Shown here in pieces: positions 1 through 9,233 of a stretch of DNA of 64,000 nt. Source of the DNA: Anaeromyxobacter sp. Fw109-5 (lineage in GTDB: Bacteria > Myxococcota > Myxococcia > Myxococcales > Anaeromyxobacteraceae); NCBI RefSeq assembly GCF_000017505.1, contig NC_009675.1, forward strand, positions 62,001 to 126,000, read 5' to 3'. Position 1 is the first letter of the stretch. Each line of letters opens with the position of its first letter. Both the position numbers and the translations under genes were made by a program. The notes beneath the pieces are model-generated. The model was not told the DNA's origin. It ran no database searches and worked only from the letters and a program-made list of their open reading frames with translations.

Positions 1-1296
1 GAGCCCGGCGCGGAGCGAGCCGTGGCCGCGATCCGGCCGCCGCGCCTCGGGGGCGGGCACCTGCAGGGGGGCGCTCGGCACCGGCAGCTCCGCGCGTCGC
101 TCGAGCAGCGCCTGGCGCAGCCGCGCGGCGCGGGGATCCTCGCCCATGACGAGCTTCCGCCCGTGGCGCAGGTCGAGCAGGTCCTGGGCGGCGTCGAGCA
201 CGGCGACGCGACGCGCGGGCGCGAGCGCGGGGGGGAAGGGCGCCGAGGGCCGGCTGGCGAGCTCGACCGCGGTGTCGAGCTCCAGGCCGGAGAGGGTCCT
301 CGCGCGCGCCTCGAACTGCGTGCGGATGGAGGGGCGGTAGTGGACGGCGCGCACGAGCCCGGGGTTCGCGAAGAGCGCCTTGACGGTGTCGGAGGGCAGC
401 ACCACCCCGCCACGGACGCGAGCGAGCAGCTCGAGGCGCGGCGCCGCCGCCTCCAGCGCGCCGAGCACGTGGTAGCTGCAGTTCTCGTCGAGGTACCAGT
501 ACGCGAACCAGGTCCCGCCGAGCTCCCACAGGTGGCGGGCGAGGAGCGCGGTCTCGTCCGGCGTGAAGGCGAGGTCGTACTCCCACAGGTCGCGCGACTC
601 GAAGTCTCCGTACTGCCGGACCTTGTAGTAGTACGCGTAGTGCTTGAACTCGCCCTTGAACAGGCCGAACACCCCCTTCACCGCGTAGAGGATGGCGTTC
701 GAGGTGTCGACGGTGGCGGCGTAGTCCACGCCGTAGTCGAGCAGCTCGAAGTGCTTCCCCTCGCGCGCGCCCTCCGCCTTGTCGAGCCGGAGCAGGGTGT
801 GGCCGAAGGAGGAGGACGGGTTGTTGAGGTAGTACGACGAGAAGACGAGGGTCACGCCCGCCGGCCGCACGCGGGCGAGGAAGTCGTCGCGCTTGGGGCA
901 GCTGCGCGGCGGGAGCGCGGCGGGATCGAGCCCGAGCCGCGCGGCGAGGAAGGCGAGGCGGGCCGGGAAGCGGCAGACGGGATCCGACAGCTCGTCCGCG
1001 AAGGGCCCCGAGGAGAAGAAGCCCTCGAGGGTGGCCTCGAGCTCGGCGGCGGGGTCCTCCTTGCCCTCGGGGGCGAGGAAGAATTGGGGGCCGTCGATCT
1101 CGCTCTTCCAGCCGAAGAGCCCCTTGCGCCAGTGGCCGAGCCGGAGCCAGCCGAGGTCCTCGGCGAGCCGGGCGGCGCGGGCGCGCGCGACGTGGGGCGC
1201 GGCCGCCTGCGCGGGCGAGGGTACGGCCTCCGCGGCCCCCGCGGGCGCGGCGAGCAGGAACGAACAGAGAAGGAGCGCGGCGCCGGTCGAGGCCAT
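1..1296 (-). CDS. Lnb N-terminal-like (DUF4105) exported protein, C-terminus cut by window edge
   Basis: The frame runs from ATG at 1296 to the left edge with no stop, so at least 432 codons are present and the C-terminus is missing. A signal peptide of about 22 residues (hydrophobic LLLCSFLLAAPAGAAEA stretch) precedes the mature chain. The central segment carries the SSSFGHTLLRLD motif typical of the DUF4105/Lnb N-terminal domain family of periplasmic proteins, followed by Tyr-rich stretches and an ENCSYH motif with conserved Asn, Cys and His. A GGAG Shine-Dalgarno lies about 8 nt before the ATG. The biochemical role of the domain is not settled for most bacterial members. DUF3015 lies just upstream on the same strand. 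Family assignment is from motif recognition. Confidence 0.8.
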   Translation of the reverse strand, partial: MASTGAALLLCSFLLAAPAGAAEAVPSPAQAAAPHVARARAARLAEDLGWLRLGHWRKGLFGWKSEIDGPQFFLAPEGKEDPAAELEATLEGFFSSGPFADELSDPVCRFPARLAFLAARLGLDPAALPPRSCPKRDDFLARVRPAGVTLVFSSYYLNNPSSSFGHTLLRLDKAEGAREGKHFELLDYGVDYAATVDTSNAILYAVKGVFGLFKGEFKHYAYYYKVRQYGDFESRDLWEYDLAFTPDETALLARHLWELGGTWFAYWYLDENCSYHVLGALEAAAPRLELLARVRGGVVLPSDTVKALFANPGLVRAVHYRPSIRTQFEARARTLSGLELDTAVELASRPSAPFPPALAPARRVAVLDAAQDLLDLRHGRKLVMGEDPRAARLRQALLERRAELPVPSAPLQVPAPEARRPDRGHGSLRAGL

Positions 1297-1352
1297 CCGC
1301 GCTCCTGATTACCACGGGGGCCGCGCCAGGAGCGCCTGCCCCGGGCGGACCG

Positions 1353-1853
1353 CTAGCTCTTGCCGCAGCCGAGGCTCTGGTCGCCGTGCAGCGTCTCGAG
1401 GATGGCGCGCGTCACGTCCTCGTTGGACGCGCTCTCGCTCGGGAAGATGGTCTTGAAGTTCTTCTGCAGGGCGGCGCCGACCTTGTGCGAGTCCTCGCAG
1501 GCGTTGATCACGGTGAGCGCGCCGATCGCCTCGCCCTCGCCGCGGGAGATGTCCTTCGCGAGCGCCTCGCGGTTGGCCTCGACGAAGTTCTGCGTGCCCA
1601 TGGCGAAGAGACCCGGGCCGCAGTTCGAGGTGCCGGTGGTGATGCCGAAGGTCTGCGTGCCGAAGAGGCCGTTCGTGGTGGCGGCGAGGATCTGCACGGC
1701 GCCCGGCGTGTCGCCGAAGGCCATCGAGCCGAGGCCGCAGCCGGCGGTCCCGTACTTGCCCGTGCCGCGGATGGCGGACTCGGCCTGCGACTGGGCGGCG
1801 GCGGGGAGGGCGAAGAGGACGGCGGCGATCGCGAGTGCGAAGGAGCTGCGCAT
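1353..1853 (-). CDS. DUF3015 family periplasmic protein
   Basis: Encodes 166 residues. The frame stays open further upstream, but ATG 1853 is preferred: it begins a clean signal peptide (MRSSFALAIAAVLFALPAAAQ) and has an AAGGAG Shine-Dalgarno 8-9 nt away. The mature part contains the TAGCGLGSMAFGD start, NCGPGLFAMGTQNF and INACEDS motifs characteristic of DUF3015, with four cysteines that could pair in the periplasm. The family is widespread in proteobacteria and has no assigned activity. The gene lies 56 nt upstream of the DUF4105 gene on the same strand, so the two may be co-transcribed. It is divergent from etfB across a 210-nt spacer. Confidence 0.85.
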   Translation of the reverse strand: MRSSFALAIAAVLFALPAAAQSQAESAIRGTGKYGTAGCGLGSMAFGDTPGAVQILAATTNGLFGTQTFGITTGTSNCGPGLFAMGTQNFVEANREALAKDISRGEGEAIGALTVINACEDSHKVGAALQKNFKTIFPSESASNEDVTRAILETLHGDQSLGCGKS

Positions 1854-2063
1854 CGGGGTTCTCCTTGGAGCGAGTTTGACGGAGCGAGAACGAGCCCGTC
1901 CGGGGGCTCGCGGTGCAGAACGTCGTATCCGCTCTCTCACGACAGCGCCTGTTTCTGGCTGCGCCCTCGTGGGGCGCAGGCGCCCGCCTTTTCGGTTGCG
2001 GTCCGATGCCGCGCTGCGCAATATCTCGGCCACCACGAACCGATTCGACAATCAGGTGCGCGC
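1854..2063. other. Divergent intergenic region with two short inverted repeats
   Basis: This 210-nt spacer separates DUF3015 (minus) from etfB (plus). Two perfect inverted repeats are visible: GAGCCC at 1892-1897 with GGGCTC at 1904-1909 (6-nt loop), and TGCGCCC at 1960-1966 with GGGCGCA at 1972-1978 (5-nt loop). The first sits in the likely 5' leader of the DUF3015 gene and the second upstream of the etfB promoter candidate. No ORF is supported here. Whether the repeats act as operators or RNA hairpins cannot be told from sequence alone. Confidence 0.4.
1996..2024 (+). promoter_or_regulatory. Candidate sigma-70-like promoter of etfBA
   Basis: TTGCGG (1996-2001), a 17-nt spacer, then CAATAT (2019-2024), in the most AT-rich part of the spacer and 39 nt before the etfB ATG. 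The -10 match is only partial (3 of 6), so this is a weak call made on spacing and position. Confidence 0.3.
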
Positions 2064-2867
2064 ATGCCCCTCAAGATCCTGGTGACCGCCAAGCGGGTGG
2101 AGGACCCGGAGTCGAAGATCAAGGTGAAGCCCGACGGCTCGGGGATCGTCACCGACGGGGTCAACTACAAGATGAACCCCTTCGACGAGATCGCCGTCGA
2201 GGAGGCGCTGCGCCTGAAGGAGAAGCACGGCGGTGAGGTGGTCGTCGCCTCCATCGGGGGCGAGAAGTCCGCCACCGAGCTCCGCGCCGCCCTGGCCATG
2301 GGCGCCGACCGCGGGATCCTCGTGCGCCACGACGGTCCGCTCGACCCGGTGGTCGTCTCCGCGCTCCTCGCCAAGGTCTTCGAGCTGGAGAAGCCGGACC
2401 TCGTGGTGCTCGGCAAGCAGTCCATCGACGACGACCAGAACCAGGCCGGCCAGTACCTCGCCGCGCGCCTGGGGCTCGCCCAGGCCACGTTCGCCTCCAA
2501 GACGGAGAGCCTCGAGAGCGAGGCGGAGCAGAAGAAGCAGCCAGGGCTCGCGCTGGCGGCGGACGGCAAGACCCTCGCCGTCGTCCGCGAGGTGGACGGC
2601 GGCGTGGAGACGCTCGAGGTGACGCTCCCGGCGGTGGTGACCACCGACCTGCGGCTCAACAAGCCGCGCTTCGCCTCCCTCCCCGGCATCATGAAGGCGA
2701 AGAAGAAGGAGCTGAAGGAGCTCGCGGCGGCCTCGCTCGGCGTGGATCTCGCGCCGAAGGTGGTGGTGCGGAGGCTCTCCGAGCCCCCCGCGCGCAAGGG
2801 CGGCGTGAAGGTGCAGGACGTCGAGGAGCTGTGGAAGAAGCTCCACGACGAGGCGAAGGTCGTCTAG
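2064..2867 (+). CDS. etfB: Electron transfer flavoprotein beta subunit
   Basis: Encodes 267 residues, slightly longer than the usual 250 or so. The N-terminus (MPLKILVTAKRVEDPESKIK), the MNPFDEIAVEEALRLKE segment, the GADRGILV stretch and the C-terminal ADLRLN-like TTDLRLNKPRFASLPGIMKAKKK segment are hallmarks of EtfB. With EtfA it forms a soluble heterodimer that carries electrons from acyl-CoA and other flavin dehydrogenases to the quinone pool through ETF:quinone oxidoreductase. The frame is open upstream, but ATG 2064 matches the family start. etfA follows after 20 nt, so the pair is an operon. The sequence looks like the ordinary rather than the bifurcating type, though that is inferred. 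Confidence 0.95.
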   Translation: MPLKILVTAKRVEDPESKIKVKPDGSGIVTDGVNYKMNPFDEIAVEEALRLKEKHGGEVVVASIGGEKSATELRAALAMGADRGILVRHDGPLDPVVVSALLAKVFELEKPDLVVLGKQSIDDDQNQAGQYLAARLGLAQATFASKTESLESEAEQKKQPGLALAADGKTLAVVREVDGGVETLEVTLPAVVTTDLRLNKPRFASLPGIMKAKKKELKELAAASLGVDLAPKVVVRRLSEPPARKGGVKVQDVEELWKKLHDEAKVV

Positions 2868-2887
2868 GCGCGCGGCGGAGGAACACC

Positions 2888-3850
2888 ATGGCGAACGTCC
2901 TCATCGTGGCGGAGCAGTCCGGCGGCGCGATCCGCAAGGCGACGTTGCACGCGATCTCGGCGGGGCGCGAGGTGGCGCGCCGCACCGGCGGGGAGCTGCA
3001 CGTGGCGCTCCTGGGGAAGGGGATCGGCGCGGCGGCCGAGGAGCTCGCCGGCTACGGCGCCGAGGTGCACGCCGCCGACGCCGCGGTGCTCGAGCACCCG
3101 CTCGCCGAGGCGCACGCGCCGGTGGTGGCGGAGCTCGCCCGCGCCGTGCAGGCGGCCTACGTCGGCGCGGCGGCGACGGCGATGGGCAAGGACCTCCTGC
3201 CGCGCGTCGCCGCCCTGCTCGAGGCGGGCATGGCCACCGAGGTGCTCGGCTTCGGCGGCGACGGCGCGGAGTTGACGTTCCATCGGCCGATGTGGGCGGG
3301 CAACGTCCTCGCCGAGGTCGCCATCGCCACGCCGGTGAAGGCGTTCACCGTGCGGGCGACCGAGTTCCCCGCCGCGGCGAAGGAGGGCAAGGGGGCCGTG
3401 ATCCCGGCGCCGGTGAGCGTGGACGCGGGCGCCCTGCGCACCCGCTACGCGGGGTTCAAGGAGGTGAAGAGCGAGCGGCCGGAGCTCACCGAGGCGCGCG
3501 TGGTGGTCGCGGGCGGGCGCGGCACGAAGGGCGACTTCAAGGCCGTGGAGGCGCTCGCCGACGAGCTCAACGCGGCGGTCGGGGCGAGCCGCGCGGCGGT
3601 GGACGCGGGCTGGGTGCCGAACGACTGGCAGGTCGGCCAGACCGGCAAGGTGGTCGCGCCGGACCTGTACGTCGCCGCCGGCATCTCGGGGGCGATCCAG
3701 CACCTCGCCGGCATGAAGGGCTCGAAGGTGATCGTGGCGGTGAACAAGGATCCCGACGCGCCCATCTTCCAGCTCGCCGACTACGGCCTCGTCGCCGATC
3801 TCTTCAAGGCGCTGCCGGAGCTCACCGCGAAGGTGAAGGGCGCCCGTTGA
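2888..3850 (+). CDS. etfA: Electron transfer flavoprotein alpha subunit
   Basis: Encodes 320 residues, normal for EtfA. A GGAGG Shine-Dalgarno lies 7 nt before ATG 2888. The C-terminal FAD-binding half carries [28 protein letters not shown]-type and [18 protein letters not shown] motifs, and ends in the [18 protein letters not shown] segment that defines the family. It binds the redox-active FAD of the ETF dimer in the cytoplasm. The gene directly follows etfB. The next gene, an MBL-fold enzyme, starts only 31 nt downstream and may share the transcript. A thiolase at 18.5 kb is consistent with fatty-acid oxidation in this organism but is not adjacent. Confidence 0.95.
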   Translation: MANVLIVAEQSGGAIRKATLHAISAGREVARRTGGELHVALLGKGIGAAAEELAGYGAEVHAADAAVLEHPLAEAHAPVVAELARAVQAAYVGAAATAMGKDLLPRVAALLEAGMATEVLGFGGDGAELTFHRPMWAGNVLAEVAIATPVKAFTVRATEFPAAAKEGKGAVIPAPVSVDAGALRTRYAGFKEVKSERPELTEARVVVAGGRGTKGDFKAVEALADELNAAVGASRAAVDAGWVPNDWQVGQTGKVVAPDLYVAAGISGAIQHLAGMKGSKVIVAVNKDPDAPIFQLADYGLVADLFKALPELTAKVKGAR

Positions 3851-3881
3851 CGGAACGTCGGCGGGGCGGCGCGGGCGGGCG

Positions 3882-4886
3882 ATGACCGAGGCGGACCTCG
3901 CCGCGCTGGGGGTGCACCGCATCGCGGTGCCCATCCCCTTCCCGCAGGCGGGCGGGCCGGTCAACGTCTACGCCATCGAGGAGGCGGGCGGCGGGCTCGT
4001 GCTCTTCGACTCGGGCTTCTCGAGCGCGGAGGCGCACGCGGCGCTCGAGGACGGCTTCCGCCGCATCGGCCGGCGCTTCGACGAGGTGACGCGCATCGTC
4101 GTGTCGCACGGCCACGTGGACCACTACGGCGGCGCCCGCCACGTCCAGGAGCTGCACGGCGGCACGCCCCCCGTGTACGCGCACCCGGCCGATCTCCCCA
4201 AGGTGACCGAGGAGGGCTGGCGCTGGCGCGAGCACGCGCCCGCGTACGCGGCGCACCTCGCGCGCCTCGGCCTCCCCGAGGACGTGATCGCGGCCACCGC
4301 CGCGGCGGGCGAGAAGAGCTTCGAGCTCGCGCCCCGCGTCCCCGAGGCGCGCCCCCTCGCCGAGGGCGAGCGGCTCCGCGCGCGCCACCTCGACCTCGAG
4401 GTGCTCCACATGCCGGGGCACACCCCCGGCCTCGTCTGTCTCTACGACCGCGCGCGGCGGCTCTTCCTGTCCGACGATCACCTGCTGCAGAAGATCTCGC
4501 CGAACCCGCTCATCGAGCTGGGCCCGCACGGCGAGGAGGGCTACTTCCGCCCGCTCCTCGCCTACCTCGACAGCGTCCGCCGCCTGCACGCGCTCGACGT
4601 CGACCTCGTGCTCCCCGGCCACGGCCCGCCGTTCTCGGGCCACCGCGCGGTGATCGACCGGCTCGTGGAGTTCTACGGGAAGCGTCAGGCGAGGCTGCGC
4701 GAGCTCCTCGCCGCGGGGCCGCGCACCGCGTGGGAGCTCTGCCGGACGCTCTTCCCCTGGGCGAAGCCGGCCGAGGCGTTCCTCACCATCTCCGAGACGG
4801 CCGCGAACCTCGAGCTGCTGGAGGCGCGCGGGGAGGTCGCCCGGACGGAGGTGGCCGGCCGCTGGAGCTACGCGCTGGCCCGCTGA
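3882..4886 (+). CDS. MBL-fold metallo-hydrolase with C-terminal winged-helix-like extension
   Basis: Encodes 334 residues. The metal-binding HxHxDH motif is at His76, His78, Asp80, His81 (SHGHVDHYGG). Further ligands are supplied by MPGHTPG, the SDDHLL segment and LPGHGPPF. The last 100 residues or so form a helical, winged-helix-like tail (ELLAAGPRTAWELCRTLFP) as in LACTB2-like members of the superfamily. The substrate is unknown; thioester, glyoxalase-like or nuclease activity are all possible. Placement 31 nt after etfA suggests a hydrolase working with acyl-CoA metabolism, which is inference. ATG 3882 has only a weak purine-rich upstream stretch. Confidence 0.85.
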   Translation: MTEADLAALGVHRIAVPIPFPQAGGPVNVYAIEEAGGGLVLFDSGFSSAEAHAALEDGFRRIGRRFDEVTRIVVSHGHVDHYGGARHVQELHGGTPPVYAHPADLPKVTEEGWRWREHAPAYAAHLARLGLPEDVIAATAAAGEKSFELAPRVPEARPLAEGERLRARHLDLEVLHMPGHTPGLVCLYDRARRLFLSDDHLLQKISPNPLIELGPHGEEGYFRPLLAYLDSVRRLHALDVDLVLPGHGPPFSGHRAVIDRLVEFYGKRQARLRELLAAGPRTAWELCRTLFPWAKPAEAFLTISETAANLELLEARGEVARTEVAGRWSYALAR

Positions 4887-4950
4887 CCTCCGCAGTCCCG
4901 GCCACTGCCGCTCGACAAGGACCCCCGCATCGGGCAATCAGAGGGCCGCC

Positions 4951-5712
4951 ATGCTCGACCTCCTCACCCAGCCGGACGTCTGGATCTCGCTCGCCACGCT
5001 CGCCGCGATGGAGATCGTCCTCGGCATCGACAACGTGGTGTTCCTCACCATCCTCGCCGGGCGCCTCCCGCAGGAGCAGCAGCCGAAGGCGCGCAGGCTC
5101 GGGCTCGGCTTCGCCCTCGCCACCCGGCTCGGCCTGCTCTTCGCGATCAGCTGGGTGATGGGGCTCACGCGCGAGCTGTTCTCCGTCGCCGGCCAGGGCT
5201 TCTCCGGGCGCGACCTCATCCTCCTCGCCGGCGGCCTGTTCCTCATCGGCAAGGCGACGTTCGAGATCCACGACAAGCTCGAGGTGGAGCACGGGCCGGA
5301 GGAGGCGAAGAAGGGCGGCGCGAGCTTCTGGGGAGTGATCGTCCAGATCGGCATCCTCGACATCGTCTTCTCGCTCGACTCCGTCATCACCGCCGTGGGC
5401 ATGGCCCGCCACCTCTCGGTGATGGTGACCGCGATGGTGCTCGCGGTGGGCGTGATGCTGGTGTTCGCCGGGCCGATCGGGGGCTTCGTGGAGCGCCACC
5501 CGACCATGAAGATGCTCGCGCTCTCGTTCCTCATCCTCATCGGCGTGATGCTCGTGGCGGAGGGGTTCGGCAGGCACGTCGAGAAGGGCTACATCTACTT
5601 CGCGATGGCGTTCTCGCTGGCGGTGGAGCTCCTCAACATGCGCATCCGGCGGGCGAAGGAGGCGCCGGTGAAGCTGCACGGTCGGTTCGAGATCGAGGAG
5701 CCCCGTGGCTGA
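4951..5712 (+). CDS. TerC family integral membrane protein
   Basis: Encodes 253 residues with about seven membrane segments. The diagnostic TerC motifs are present: GIDNVVFLTILAG near residues 25-37 and FSLDSVITAVGMA in the middle, with acidic residues inside membrane helices thought to bind metal. TerC proteins are linked to tellurite resistance, manganese efflux and metal loading of exported proteins; which applies here cannot be told. The following DMT-family gene starts inside the last codons of this one (8-nt overlap), so the two are translated from one message. The start is ATG 4951 after a weak AGAGGG element. Confidence 0.9.
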   Translation: MLDLLTQPDVWISLATLAAMEIVLGIDNVVFLTILAGRLPQEQQPKARRLGLGFALATRLGLLFAISWVMGLTRELFSVAGQGFSGRDLILLAGGLFLIGKATFEIHDKLEVEHGPEEAKKGGASFWGVIVQIGILDIVFSLDSVITAVGMARHLSVMVTAMVLAVGVMLVFAGPIGGFVERHPTMKMLALSFLILIGVMLVAEGFGRHVEKGYIYFAMAFSLAVELLNMRIRRAKEAPVKLHGRFEIEEPRG

Positions 5713-6607
5713 CCTGGCGCTGCTCGTCCTCACGCTGTTCTGGGGCACCACCTTCCACTTCGTGAAGGGGGTGCTCGAGGTCGCCTCGCCGGGCGTGTTC
5801 CTCGCGGCGCGCTTCGCGACGGCCGCGGCCGTCCTGGGCGCGGTCGCGCTCTGGCGGCGCGAGCGGGTGGGGGCGGGGTTCCTGCGCCACGGGGTGCTGC
5901 TCGGCGCGTTCATGCTGGCGGGCTTCGCCCTCCAGACCGTCGGGCTCCGCCACACGACGCCGGCGCGCTCCGGCTTCTTCACCGGCCTGGCGGTGCTCAT
6001 CGTCCCGTTCCTCGCGAGGTTCCTGCTCGGACGGGCGGTGAAGATGGCGAGCTGGGCGGGCGTCGCGCTGGCGGTGGCCGGGCTCGCGCTGCTCACCCAC
6101 CCCTTCGGCGAGCCGGTCGACGCCGGGGTGCGGCTCGGAGATCTCCTCACCGCCGGCTGCGCCGTCGCGTTCGCGCTCCAGATCGTCTACACGTCCGAGT
6201 GGTCCCCCCGGCACCCCATCGTGCCGCTCACGCTCGCGCAGATCACGGTCACCTTCCTCGGAGCGGCGGCGATGCTGCCCTTCGAGTCGCGCTACTACCG
6301 GCCCGAGGGCGCGGCGGTGTTCGCCGTCACGGTGGTCTTCACGGGCGTGTTCATGACCGCCCTCGCCTTCTTCGTCCAGAACTGGGGCCAGCGGCACACG
6401 ACGGCGGTCCGCGCGGCGCTCATCTTCTCGCTCGAGCCGGTGGCGGCGGCGCTCTTCAGCCACTTCTACGGCGGCGAGCCGCTGCGGGCGACCGACTGGG
6501 GTGGCGGCGCGCTCATCGCGCTCGGCGTCGTCGCCGGGGAGGTGGGCGGCTTGGTGGAGGGGCGGCGGTCCCCCGGCCCCGCGCTCACCGCCGGCGGGCG
6601 CGGCTGA
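5705..6607 (+). CDS. EamA/DMT-family transporter
   Basis: Encodes 300 residues starting at GTG 5705, which overlaps the end of the TerC gene by 8 nt. Two EamA repeats of five hydrophobic segments each are visible (first about 5-135, second about 145-285). They carry the typical WGTTFHFVKG start, the LRHTTPARSGFFTGL helix and the second-repeat LIFSLEPVAAALFSHFYGGE segment. DMT proteins export small metabolites or take up nucleotide sugars; substrate cannot be predicted from sequence. Translational coupling to TerC is the only functional hint. Confidence 0.88.
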   Translation: MADLALLVLTLFWGTTFHFVKGVLEVASPGVFLAARFATAAAVLGAVALWRRERVGAGFLRHGVLLGAFMLAGFALQTVGLRHTTPARSGFFTGLAVLIVPFLARFLLGRAVKMASWAGVALAVAGLALLTHPFGEPVDAGVRLGDLLTAGCAVAFALQIVYTSEWSPRHPIVPLTLAQITVTFLGAAAMLPFESRYYRPEGAAVFAVTVVFTGVFMTALAFFVQNWGQRHTTAVRAALIFSLEPVAAALFSHFYGGEPLRATDWGGGALIALGVVAGEVGGLVEGRRSPGPALTAGGRG

Positions 6608-6714
6608 GAAGGGGCCCCAGCCTCGGCCCCCGGGCGGTCGGAAGCCCGCCGCAGGGCTTCCCCGCGTCCCGAGCGGTCTCCATGTTGCGTGTGACGGAGA
6701 GGGCCCTCACGCGC

Positions 6715-7893
6715 ATGAATCATCCGGACACGTCTCTCTCGATCGCCTACGCCAACTATGGGGAGCAGAGCGGTGTCACCGCCCACGTGGCCGGAGCGCT
6801 CCGCGCCCTCGGCCACCGGATCGCTCCGGTGTCGGCGCGCGGGCCGCTCGACCTCCGCGACCCGCAGACCCGCCTGCCCCGGCTCACCCGCGACGTGTTC
6901 GCCCACCTGGCGGTCGCTGCCGCGCGCTTCCGGGGGCGGGCGCTCGCGTACCGCTGGAACACGGCGTACGCCTTCGACGTCCACTCGCGCTACCTCGGCG
7001 CGGCGATCGACGGGCTCGATCCCGCCCCGGACGTCGTGCTCCAGAACGGCGCCCTGTTCGCGCCCGGCGCGCCGCCGCGCGTCCCGTACGTCCTCCTGCT
7101 CGACCACACGCGCGCGCTCGCGGAGGCGTCGCCGGCGTTCCCCGCCGCCGGCCTGGCGGCCCCGCCGCGCTACGGCCCGTCCTGGTTCGCGCGCGAGCGC
7201 GCCTGCTACCAGGGGGCCGCCGCGATCGCGACGTTCTCCGAGAACGTGGCCCGCTCGCTCGTGCGCGACTACGGGATCGCGGGCCAGCGCGTGGAGATCG
7301 TCGGCGCCGGCGCGAACGCGGTGCCGGAGCGGGTGGTCCGCGCGGACGACGGCGAGACCATCCTCTTCGTGGGGCGCGAGTTCGCGCGGAAGGGCGGGAC
7401 GTTCCTGCTCGACGCCTTCGAGCTGGTGCGCCGCCGCCGGCCGTCGGCGCGGCTGCTCATCGCGGGACCGCCCGAGCCCCTCGCCCTGCCCGCCGGCGCC
7501 GAGCAGCTCGGGCCCGTTCCCTACGAGGAGCTCGAGCCGCTGTTCGCCCGCGCCACCGTGTTCGCCCTGCCGACCTTGTGGGAGCCGTTCGGCATCGCCT
7601 TCCTCGACGCGATGGCGTGCGGCGTGCCCTGCGTCGGGACCCACGTCGAGGCGGTGCCGGAGATCGTCGAGGACGGGAAGACCGGCGTGCTCGTGCCGCC
7701 CGGGGACCCGGCCGCCCTCGCGGAGGCGCTGCTCGCGCTCCTCGGCGATCCGGCGCGTGCGCGGGCGATGGGCGCGGCGGGCCGCGCGCGCGTGCAGGGC
7801 CGCTTCCTGTGGTCGCACGTCGGCGGCCGGCTCGACGGCCTGCTCCAGTCGGTGCGGGCGACGCCGCGCCAGCCCGCGCGCGCCGCCTCCTGA
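6715..7893 (+). CDS. Glycosyltransferase family 4 (GT-B fold)
   Basis: Encodes 392 residues. The N-terminal Rossmann-like half (SIAYANYGEQSGVTAHVAGAL) resembles acceptor-binding domains of GT4 enzymes. The C-terminal half has the donor site: ILFVGREFARKGG, then LWEPFGIAFLDAMACGVPCVG followed by EIVEDGKTGVLVPPGDP. The usual second Glu of the EX7E motif is replaced by Asp (FLDAMA). It probably transfers a sugar from a nucleotide-sugar donor during surface polysaccharide or glycolipid synthesis. No other polysaccharide gene is nearby. An alternative in-frame ATG at 6682 would add 11 residues; neither start has a good Shine-Dalgarno. Confidence 0.85.
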   Translation: MNHPDTSLSIAYANYGEQSGVTAHVAGALRALGHRIAPVSARGPLDLRDPQTRLPRLTRDVFAHLAVAAARFRGRALAYRWNTAYAFDVHSRYLGAAIDGLDPAPDVVLQNGALFAPGAPPRVPYVLLLDHTRALAEASPAFPAAGLAAPPRYGPSWFARERACYQGAAAIATFSENVARSLVRDYGIAGQRVEIVGAGANAVPERVVRADDGETILFVGREFARKGGTFLLDAFELVRRRRPSARLLIAGPPEPLALPAGAEQLGPVPYEELEPLFARATVFALPTLWEPFGIAFLDAMACGVPCVGTHVEAVPEIVEDGKTGVLVPPGDPAALAEALLALLGDPARARAMGAAGRARVQGRFLWSHVGGRLDGLLQSVRATPRQPARAAS

Positions 7894-7989
7894 GATGGCC
7901 GGCGGTCCGGGCCGCGGCGCTCGTGCCCCAGGAGGGCGGCCGGACGAGCGGGCGGAATGCCGCCGGCCGGTCCCGAGTTATCGTGCGCG

Positions 7990-9174
7990 ATGCGCCGCGC
8001 CCTCCGCCTCGCCCTCGCCGCCACGCTCGCGCTCGCCGCCTGCCGCACCGTCCCGCCGCCGCCCCCGCAGCCGGCCACCACCGCCGAGCGGGCCCTCGAG
8101 GAGCTCTCGCCCGGCGCCTTCCCGGCGTTCGGCGACGACCTCGACTACGCGGGCCTGGACGCCGCCCTGGAGGGATCGCTGCAGCACTTCGCGCGGGTGG
8201 CGCGCGCCGATCCCGGCCGGACGCTCGCCTTCGGGAAGGAGCGCGTCCCGGTCGCGAAGGTGGCCGCCTCGCTGCGGCGCTTCCGCGAGCTCGTGGGGGC
8301 GCGGCCCGCGCCGGCCGCGCTGCGCGAGGCGCTGCGCCGCGAGTTCCGCGTCTTCCGCTCGATCGGCGACGGGCGCGGGACGGTGCTCTTCACGGGCTAC
8401 TACCTCCCGGAGATCGCGGGCTCGCTCGAGCGCGGCGGCCGGTACCAGGTCCCCCTGCACCGGGCCCCGGTCGATCTCGTGCAGGTCCGCGCGCGCGACT
8501 TCCCCGCGCTCTCGGCGGACCTCATCGGCCGGGTGCGCGACGGCCGGCTCGTGCCGTATCCGACGCGCGCGGAGATCGCGGACGGCGCCATCGCCGGCCA
8601 GGGCGCGGAGCTGGCGTGGGTCGCCTCGGCGGTGGACGCCTTCTTCCTGGAGATCCAGGGGAGCGGGCTCTTGCGCCTGCCGGACGGGACCACCCGCGTC
8701 GTGACCTACGCCGGCAAGAACGGCCACCGCTACGAGGCGATCGGCGCCGAGCTGATCCGCCGCGGCGCGCTCACGCGCGAGCAGGTCTCGATGCAGGCCA
8801 TCCGCGCGTGGCTCGCGGCGAACCCGGCGGAGCAGCCGCTCCTCCTCGCCACGAACCCGTCCTACGTCTTCTTCCGCTTCGCGGACGACGCCATCGGCTC
8901 CCTGGGCGTGCCGGTCACCCCGGATCGCACCATCGCCGCCGACGCGCGCGTGTTCCCGAAGGGCGCGCTCGCCTTCGTGGAGACGGAGCGCCCCGCGGAC
9001 GCGACGGGGGGGCCCATGAAGCCGTTCGGCCGGTTCTTCCTCGACCAGGACGCGGGCGGCGCGATCAAGAGCTCGGCGCGCGTCGACCTGTTCCTCGGCA
9101 GCGGCGCCTACGCGGAGAGCGCGGCGGGACGGATGAAGCAGCCGGGGCGGCTCTACTACCTGCTCCTGAAGTAG
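7990..9174 (+). CDS. mltA: Membrane-bound lytic murein transglycosylase A, lipoprotein
   Basis: Encodes 394 residues. The N-terminus is a lipoprotein signal ending LALAAC with Cys18 as lipid site. The MltA domain follows (TVLFTGYYLPEIAGS, then GNGYEA-like KNGHRYEAIG, and a 3D-type C-terminal part with SARVDLFLGSG). The Asp in VDLFLGSG corresponds to the catalytic Asp region of the family. The enzyme cleaves the MurNAc-GlcNAc bond of peptidoglycan with 1,6-anhydro ring formation, anchored in the outer membrane. No Shine-Dalgarno precedes ATG 7990; a TATCGT hexamer ends 5 nt before it, pointing to leaderless expression. Confidence 0.92.
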   Translation: MRRALRLALAATLALAACRTVPPPPPQPATTAERALEELSPGAFPAFGDDLDYAGLDAALEGSLQHFARVARADPGRTLAFGKERVPVAKVAASLRRFRELVGARPAPAALREALRREFRVFRSIGDGRGTVLFTGYYLPEIAGSLERGGRYQVPLHRAPVDLVQVRARDFPALSADLIGRVRDGRLVPYPTRAEIADGAIAGQGAELAWVASAVDAFFLEIQGSGLLRLPDGTTRVVTYAGKNGHRYEAIGAELIRRGALTREQVSMQAIRAWLAANPAEQPLLLATNPSYVFFRFADDAIGSLGVPVTPDRTIAADARVFPKGALAFVETERPADATGGPMKPFGRFFLDQDAGGAIKSSARVDLFLGSGAYAESAAGRMKQPGRLYYLLLK

Positions 9175-9176
9175 AA

Positions 9177-9208
9177 GCGCCCGGCCCCGCGCGGGCGGGA
9201 CCGGGCGC
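9177..9208. terminator. Bidirectional hairpin between convergent mltA and uraA
   Basis: A 14-nt arm (9177-9190) pairs with 9195-9208 around a 4-nt GCGG loop, with one mismatch in 14 pairs. It begins 3 nt after the mltA stop and lies 26 nt beyond the uraA stop on the other strand. There is no U-tract. The position between converging genes makes a shared terminator the most likely role. Confidence 0.6.
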
Positions 9209-9233
9209 CGAGGATTCGCCGCCGCTCGGGGAT